Origin: Chloroflexota bacterium
Lineage (GTDB): Bacteria > Chloroflexota > Dehalococcoidia > UBA2979
DNA length: 18,540 nt
Assembly: GCA_016875695.1 (NCBI GenBank)
Contig: VGPB01000016.1
Coordinates: 1-18,540 of the forward strand
Reading direction: 5' to 3'
Part shown: positions 14,391-18,540 of the stretch, in pieces
How positions within the stretch are numbered: position 1 is the first letter of the stretch
Layout of the letters: every line of letters starts with the position of its first letter
The notes under the pieces: model-generated
Told to the model about the DNA's origin: nothing
The model's database searches: none
Seen by the model: the letters and a program-made list of their open reading frames with translations, nothing else
Made by a program: the position numbers and the translations under genes

Positions 14391-16166
14391 CTACTTGTCG
14401 ATCCAAGCCTCCGCGACGATATCGCCGATGTCCTGGTACGAGTTGGTCGTGGAGAGCGCGCCGCCGAAGCGCATGCCACGCACCCACGGCTGCAGCACGT
14501 TGAAGCCGCTGCCACTGGCGACCACCGGGTGGTACGCCTGGTCCAAGTCGTAGTCCCAGATCTGCTTGAAGATCGCCTTGCGCTTCTGCGAGTCGAGCTC
14601 CAAGCGACCCTTTTCGGCGAGCTCGTCGAGCTTCGGGTCTTTGAGCTGCCAGCGGTTGCCGGGCGACTTGGAATGCAGGCAGGCGTAGAAGTAGTTGTCC
14701 GCGTCGAAGCCGATCGTGGGCCAGCCGCCTGTGGAGACTTCGGGGAGCTTCCCGCCGACCCACTGCGAGTTGAACTCGGTGTACTCGGCCTTGCCGCCCT
14801 TGAGCTCGATGCCGGCCTTCTTGAACTGCGCCGCGTGCACCTCGGCGAGCTGGTCGTACGCGGGGGAGTACGCGTAGTACTTGTTGTTCAGCTCGAGCTT
14901 CTCGGCGCCGGCGGCGATGAGCAGCTTCTTTGCCTCTTCGACGTTGTACTGCGCCCACGAGCCGAGCTCGGTCGACTTCGGCTCCTTGTCGAGCGCGAAG
15001 ATCCACGGGAGGAACGGCAGGGCCTTGCCGAGCCCCGGGTACACGATGTTGACGAATTCCTGCCGGTCGATCGCCATCGAGATCGCGCGCCGCACGCGCA
15101 CGTCGGCGAACTTCGGGTTCGACAGGTTCATCGCGAATGGCTGCGATGCGACGCTGGGGCTCATGTTGATCTGCACTGTCGGGTTCGACGCGACGAGCTG
15201 CTTCGCGTCCTGGATCGACGATACGAGGATGTCGCCGAACGCGATCTGCTCAGAGCGGAACGCCGCGATGCGCGCGGCCGAGTCCGCGATGAAGCGGAAC
15301 TCGAAGCCGTCGAGCAGGACCGGGCGCTCCCAGTACGACGGGTTCTTCTCGAACGTCACGCGCTGGGCGCTGATCGCCTCCTTGAGGATCATCGGGCCCG
15401 TCCCGATAGCCTTCTTTTCGAGCTCGCCGGAGTCCACGAGCTCCTTCGGGAAGATCGTCTGGTACGCGGAGGCGAGCGGCGTCATGAAGTCCGCGAGCGG
15501 CTTCTTCAGCGTGATCTTGACGGTCTTCTTGTCGAGCGCTTCGACCTTGTCGAGCTCGGTCCAGTATTGGCGGCTCACGCCTTCCTTCGCGAAGCGCTCG
15601 TACGCGAACTTGACGTCGGCGGCCTCGAACGCGCGGCCGTTGAGCGGCGCGACGTTCTGCCACTTGACGTCTTCGCGCAGGTTGAACGTATAAGTGAGCC
15701 CGTCCGGGGAGCGCTCCCAGGACTTCGCGAGCTCCGGCTCGTAGCTGATCTTGAAGGGGTGCAGGCGCACGCCGCGGTTGAAGCCAATTAGGCGGTTGTA
15801 GACCATGTTGACGATGCGGCCGGTGCCGCTCGACGTGGCCTTGGTGGTGTCCATCGTCGAGATGTCCGAGTTGACCCCGAACACCATGATGCCGCCGGCC
15901 TTCGGCTTCTTGTTCGGCTCCGGGTACTGGTACGGGTACGGTAGCGCATCGTCCTTGATCAGCTCGCCCGTGGTGGCGACCGTCGCGCTCGCGCTCGGGC
16001 TCGGCTTCGCGGGCGTCGCGTTCGACGCGGCGTCATCGTCGTCGCCGCCGCAGCCCAGCAGCGCGGCCGCCGCGAGCCCCGCCCCACCTAGCGCTGCTCC
16101 ACGGAGCAAGCTGCGCCGGCGCACCGCCGAGGCGAATAGCCGACCTTCGTCGTCGATCACAGCCAT
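14391..16166 (-). CDS. ABC transporter substrate-binding lipoprotein, family 5 (peptide/nickel/opine type)
   Basis: A protein of 591 residues that would capture a peptide-like or other oligomeric solute outside the membrane for an ABC importer. The N-terminus carries a twin-arginine lipoprotein signal: RRRSLL (16-21), a hydrophobic stretch, and the lipobox LLGC with Cys39, followed by an acidic and Thr/Ser/Pro/Ala-rich linker. The mature part is a standard family 5 domain: ISTMDTTKA, NMVYNRLIGF, PELAKSWERSPDGLTYTF, LREDVKW, FEAADVKFAYERF, GTGPMILKE, VRRAISMAIDRQEFV and the C-terminal SGSGFNVLQPWV. ATG at 16166 is chosen because GGAGGG lies six bases upstream; a longer frame adds 20 residues of poor quality. 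Permease and ATPase genes are absent from the window, so it is an orphan or the importer lies elsewhere. It follows pstS on the same strand at 192 bp. The ligand is unknown. Confidence 0.92.
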   Translation of the reverse strand: MAVIDDEGRLFASAVRRRSLLRGAALGGAGLAAAALLGCGGDDDDAASNATPAKPSPSASATVATTGELIKDDALPYPYQYPEPNKKPKAGGIMVFGVNSDISTMDTTKATSSGTGRIVNMVYNRLIGFNRGVRLHPFKISYEPELAKSWERSPDGLTYTFNLREDVKWQNVAPLNGRAFEAADVKFAYERFAKEGVSRQYWTELDKVEALDKKTVKITLKKPLADFMTPLASAYQTIFPKELVDSGELEKKAIGTGPMILKEAISAQRVTFEKNPSYWERPVLLDGFEFRFIADSAARIAAFRSEQIAFGDILVSSIQDAKQLVASNPTVQINMSPSVASQPFAMNLSNPKFADVRVRRAISMAIDRQEFVNIVYPGLGKALPFLPWIFALDKEPKSTELGSWAQYNVEEAKKLLIAAGAEKLELNNKYYAYSPAYDQLAEVHAAQFKKAGIELKGGKAEYTEFNSQWVGGKLPEVSTGGWPTIGFDADNYFYACLHSKSPGNRWQLKDPKLDELAEKGRLELDSQKRKAIFKQIWDYDLDQAYHPVVASGSGFNVLQPWVRGMRFGGALSTTNSYQDIGDIVAEAWIDK

Positions 16167-16216
16167 CCCGTCCCTCCGGTTCAACGCTCCACCCGCCCGC
16201 GATTGTGGACGCGATG

Positions 16217-16245
16217 ACTCTATCACACGCGTACGCTTCAGCCAG
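16217..16245 (-). promoter_or_regulatory. Weak promoter candidate for the family 5 binding protein
   Basis: On the minus strand CTGGCT (16240-16245) and TAGAGT (16217-16222) are 17 bases apart and end about 50 bases before the ATG. The -10 matches four of six consensus bases and the -35 three of six. It lies in the least GC-rich part of the 192-bp gap after pstS. This is a suggestion by position only. Confidence 0.25.
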
Positions 16246-16358
16246 CTGCATGGATGCTCGTGCCCCGCCGGGGTTCGTATGCACGATCGTTATTTGCTTC
16301 CGCCCGCGCCGGGACTCGAGCCCGCCCCGTCGCGGGCGGTGCCGGGCGAGCGGGCGCG

Positions 16359-17423
16359 CTATTGCAGGTAGCGATCCAGCGTGGCGCCGGTCTCGGGGCC
16401 CTTCGGCCAGAGCGTGCCCGCCGTGCCGGCGGTGACCCGCTTCGTGGCCGCCTCGTACAGCAGGTCCGACAGCGGGACGTAACCGACCTCGCCAGTCTGG
16501 ATGGCGGGCGTGAAGCTCTTGCTGAGCATGAAGATGACGAACTCCTTCACCTCCGGCCGCGCCGCCGCGTCCTTCCGCACGTACACGAAGAGCGGGCGCG
16601 AGAGGGGCTGGTACGTCTGATCTGCGATGTTGGCTACCGTCGGCACGCGGCAGGCGCCGTCGCCCCGGTCGACGCCGACGAGCTTGAGCTTGCCCGGGTT
16701 CTGGATGTAATACGCGTAGCTGAAGTAGCCGAGCGCGGCCTCGTCTCCCGTGACGCCCTGCACGAGCGTGTTGTCGTCCTCGGATGCTTGGAAGTCCCCG
16801 CGGCTGGCCTTCTCCTTGCCGTTGATGGCCAGCGTGAAGAAGTCGAACGTGCCGGAGTCGGTGCCGGGGCCGAAGAGCTTCAGCGGGCGGTCCGGGAAGC
16901 TGTCGCGGATTTGCTTCCAGTTGGTGATCTCGCCCTGCGCCTCGGGTTGCCACATCTTCTTCAGCTCGGCCGTCGTGAGGCACTCCACGAACGTGTTGCG
17001 CGGGCTGACGACGACGGCCAGACCGTCGTACGCCACCGGCAGCTCGATGAACTCGATGTTCTTCGCCTTGCACGCCTCGACCTCACTCGTCGAGATGGGG
17101 CGCGACGCGTTCGAGATGTCGGTCGCGCTGGCGCAAAACTTCTTGAAGCCGCCGCCGGTGCCGGCGATGCCCACGCTCGCGCGGACGCGCCTCGCGTACA
17201 GGCGAAACTCCTCGGCAGCGGCCGCGGTGATGGGGTACACGGTGCTGGAGCCGTCGGCGATGATGTCACCGCGCAGCTCCGCGAGCGCGGCCCTGTTCGC
17301 GGGCTCGGCGAGCTGGACGCCTGCCTCGGAGTCCGCCCCCTCGCCGCCGCACGCGAGCGCGAACGCCCCGACGAGCACCCCAAGGCTGGCCAGCACTGCT
17401 AGCCGCCGGACGGTCCGAGTCAT
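16359..17423 (-). CDS. pstS: PstS-type phosphate-binding lipoprotein
   Basis: A protein of 354 residues, the extracytoplasmic phosphate receptor of the Pst ABC importer. The signal peptide MTRTVRRLAVLASLGVLVGA leads to a probable lipidation Cys25 (FALAC, not a perfect lipobox). Phosphate-binding loops are DGSSTVYPIT (57-66), GIAGTGGGFKKF (85-96), ISNASRPI (103-110) and GPGTDSGTFDFF (185-196). Further family segments are AYDGLAVVVSPRN, GYFSYAYYIQNPGKLK and PLSRPLFVYV. ATG at 17421-17423 is chosen over the one six codons upstream because GGGGAGG lies four bases before it. pstC, pstA and pstB are not next to it: downstream comes an unrelated binding protein, and upstream lies a glycosyltransferase relic. 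Two TTAACG half-sites upstream suggest phosphate-responsive control. After the stop, a short hairpin at 16322-16339 lacks a T-tract. Confidence 0.92.
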   Translation of the reverse strand: MTRTVRRLAVLASLGVLVGAFALACGGEGADSEAGVQLAEPANRAALAELRGDIIADGSSTVYPITAAAAEEFRLYARRVRASVGIAGTGGGFKKFCASATDISNASRPISTSEVEACKAKNIEFIELPVAYDGLAVVVSPRNTFVECLTTAELKKMWQPEAQGEITNWKQIRDSFPDRPLKLFGPGTDSGTFDFFTLAINGKEKASRGDFQASEDDNTLVQGVTGDEAALGYFSYAYYIQNPGKLKLVGVDRGDGACRVPTVANIADQTYQPLSRPLFVYVRKDAAARPEVKEFVIFMLSKSFTPAIQTGEVGYVPLSDLLYEAATKRVTAGTAGTLWPKGPETGATLDRYLQ

Positions 17424-17499
17424 AGTGCCTCCCCTGCCCATGCTATTCGAGGATCGTCGGCGAGTTCGCTCTCCGGCTGTAGCGATCGTGCGCGCCGCT

Positions 17500-17531
17500 G
17501 CGTTAACGGATCGGGGGTGTGGCGTTAACGG
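17500..17531. promoter_or_regulatory. Pho-box-like pair of GCGTTAACGG sites before pstS
   Basis: The ten-base sequence GCGTTAACGG occurs twice, at 17500-17509 and 17522-17531, exactly 22 bp apart, about 77-108 bases upstream of the pstS ATG. Each contains the palindrome CGTTAACG. PhoP/PhoB-family boxes in several phyla use TTAACA- or CTTAACCT-like half-sites repeated every 11 bp, and 22 is two such steps, although the middle position here is degenerate. The position before a phosphate-binding protein makes a phosphate-response regulator site plausible. An OmpR-family site of another kind cannot be excluded. Confidence 0.5.
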
Positions 17532-17555
17532 CCCGGAAAAGCGCGGCCGGCGAGG

Positions 17556-18402
17556 CTACGCCGCCAGGCGGTGCGCCTCGCCGGCGGGGTGCGCGGCGGC
17601 GCGTGCCGCGGGTGCGTGACGCACGCGCCAGAGGAGCGCGCCCGCGAGCACTAGCGCCACGAGGTTGACGCCCAGCGCCGTCCACAGGAACGGCTGCGCG
17701 CAGACCACCCACGCGACCAGGGGCAGCCGAAGTGGCGCCTGCGCTCGGCGGCGCGCGCGGTTGCCACCACCCAATACTCGGCCGGGAGCAGGATCACGAG
17801 GTCCTGGGGGTACAGATGCGGGTCGGAAGCAGCGTCGCCACGGTCAGCAGGGCCCAGCGCCGCGCGAGCTCCGCCTCGCCGGCGGGTGGGGGGCCGGCCC
17901 AGGGCCGCAGCGCGACTGCGACGCCCGCGACGCCGAGCGGCAGCGCGGCGCCCAGCAGGCCGTTCCAGCCCATCAGTCAGTGCACGATCGTACCGTGCGT
18001 GTCCGTGCCGGCGGCGGACAGCACGAACGCGGGGTACGCCCACAGGCGTTCGACGCTGGCGACGGCGAGCGACGCCGCGATCGCCACGGTCGTGCACGAG
18101 CCGAGCGCCGCGACGCCGCGCCAGCGCCGTGCGAGCAGCAGCGCCAGCGCGACGGGGATCGCCAGCTCCGGCTTGACCAGCGTCGGCGCGAGCGCGAGCC
18201 CTGCGAGCCCGTCGCGCCCCGCGCGCAGCGCGAGCGCCGTCGCCGCCCACGAAACGAGCAGCAGCATCGAGAACTGCCCGAGCTGGATTGCGAACGGCAC
18301 GAGCGCGAAGCCGACGCTCACCGCGAGCAGGGCGCGGCGCGTGTCGCCCGACGCGCCCCCGGCCAGCCGCCACAGCAGCGCGAGCGCGAACAGCGCGACG
18401 TT
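17556..18402 (-). pseudogene. GT87 (DUF2029) membrane glycosyltransferase, truncated and frameshifted
   Basis: Remnant of a polytopic membrane protein of the GT87 family, mannosyltransferase-like enzymes that use polyprenyl-phosphate sugars. The first readable part (18402 downward) gives hydrophobic helices with LGQFSMLLLVSW, RAGRDGLAGLALAPTLVKPELA (split by me only for reading), RRWRGVAAL and WAYPAFVLSA. A TGA at 17977-17979 interrupts it, and MGWNGLLGAALPLG follows in the same frame. After LLTVATLL the reading moves to another frame (about 17825-17845) for SDPHLYPQDLVILLP, the family's SPH-x-x-x-DL segment. It moves again near 17735 for LVAWVVCAQPFLWTALG and a last helix up to the stop at 17556-17558. 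The N-terminal part is missing: an IS30-family end abuts it at 18403-18420. With one stop, two frameshifts and an insertion it cannot be functional. Confidence 0.75.
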
Positions 18403-18403
18403 A

Positions 18404-18540
18404 CACGCTGTCCTGGTGGACTCAACCGGTCAGCGCAACAGTGCCTGGAGTCTATCGGCCGGAGTGTCGTAGCCAAGAGTCTTCCGCGGTCGGGGGTTGA
18501 GCTTCGCTGCGAGCGCATCTAGGTCGTCCTGGGTGAGGCC
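18404..18540 (-). mobile_element. IS30-family insertion sequence, one end inside the window
   Basis: The right edge holds the terminal part of an IS30-type element: the transposase C-terminus, then directly its stop codon and a likely terminal inverted repeat, TGTTGCGCTGACCGGTTGAG read on the minus strand, which overlaps the stop as is usual for this group. The outer border lies somewhere between 18404 and 18420, where glycosyltransferase coding resumes. The other end and the target duplication are beyond the window, so size and intactness cannot be judged. Confidence 0.7.
18430..18540 (-). CDS. IS30-family transposase, C-terminal 36 residues (partial)
   Basis: The last 36 codons before the TGA at 18430-18432 read DDLDALAAKLNPRPRKTLGY and then DTPADRLQALLR. 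The motif LNxRPRKTLGYxTPAxxL is the hallmark of the end of IS30-family transposases, following the DDE catalytic core, which lies outside the window. The gene continues past the right edge, so the start and catalytic residues cannot be seen. It is in the same frame as the first part of the glycosyltransferase remnant beyond it, but a stop separates them. Confidence 0.85.
   Translation of the reverse strand, partial: GLTQDDLDALAAKLNPRPRKTLGYDTPADRLQALLR

Noticed and set aside
16322..16339. Hairpin CCGCCC-N6-GGGCGG after pstS as a terminator
   Set aside because: The stem is only six bp, there is no T-tract on the minus strand, and such hairpins arise often by chance in DNA this GC-rich.

Overview
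The window is very GC-rich (visibly around 70 percent), with dense protein-coding DNA and short gaps. Gene content points to a free-living bacterium that handles many CoA-linked substrates: three crotonases, two family III CoA-transferases, an NDP-forming acyl-CoA synthetase, SDR oxidoreductases and a Tat-exported lipoprotein for oligopeptide-type uptake. This mix, together with the style of the lipoproteins and the tRNA-Phe, would fit the Chloroflexota (Dehalococcoidia/SAR202-like) or a similar GC-rich lineage. That placement is an inference; no marker gene in the window proves it.

Layout. 97-3037 (minus): acyl-CoA synthetase (NDP-forming) and a class V PLP aminotransferase-fold enzyme, each intact. 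3491-6980 (plus): a four-gene nucleotide-sugar cassette (Gfo/Idh dehydrogenase, DegT/WbpE-type aminotransferase, NAD-dependent epimerase, WbpD-type N-acetyltransferase). Every one of these four genes is broken by in-frame stops, frameshifts or junction deletions. A strong hairpin terminator (7054-7083) closes it. 7150-10796: enoyl-CoA hydratase (minus), a FabG-like SDR (plus), tRNA-Phe with a plausible promoter (plus), a second SDR with damaged key sites (plus) and a second crotonase (plus). 10793-14234 (minus): an apparent operon of two tandem family III CoA-transferases, coupled through a TGATG overlap, followed by a third crotonase. 14391-17423 (minus): a family 5 solute-binding lipoprotein and the phosphate-binding lipoprotein PstS, whose upstream region carries two TTAACG half-sites 22 bp apart. 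17556-18402 (minus): a frameshifted GT87-type glycosyltransferase remnant whose 5' part is cut off by an IS30-family element. The last 36 codons of its transposase run off the right edge.

How it works together. The intact genes describe CoA activation, CoA transfer, hydration/isomerisation and reduction of acyl-CoA intermediates, plus two uptake binding proteins whose permeases are not in the window. The broken genes are all connected with surface glycans (nucleotide-sugar synthesis and a polyprenyl-linked sugar transferase), so the most coherent story is loss of one surface polysaccharide pathway while the surrounding metabolic genes stay intact. The best candidates for something new are the asymmetric CoA-transferase pair (one subunit with the catalytic Asp, the other with Glu), the Pho-box-like site before pstS, and the relic of a second gene tail between the CoA-transferase and crotonase genes. 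I found no CRISPR array, rRNA or phage module.
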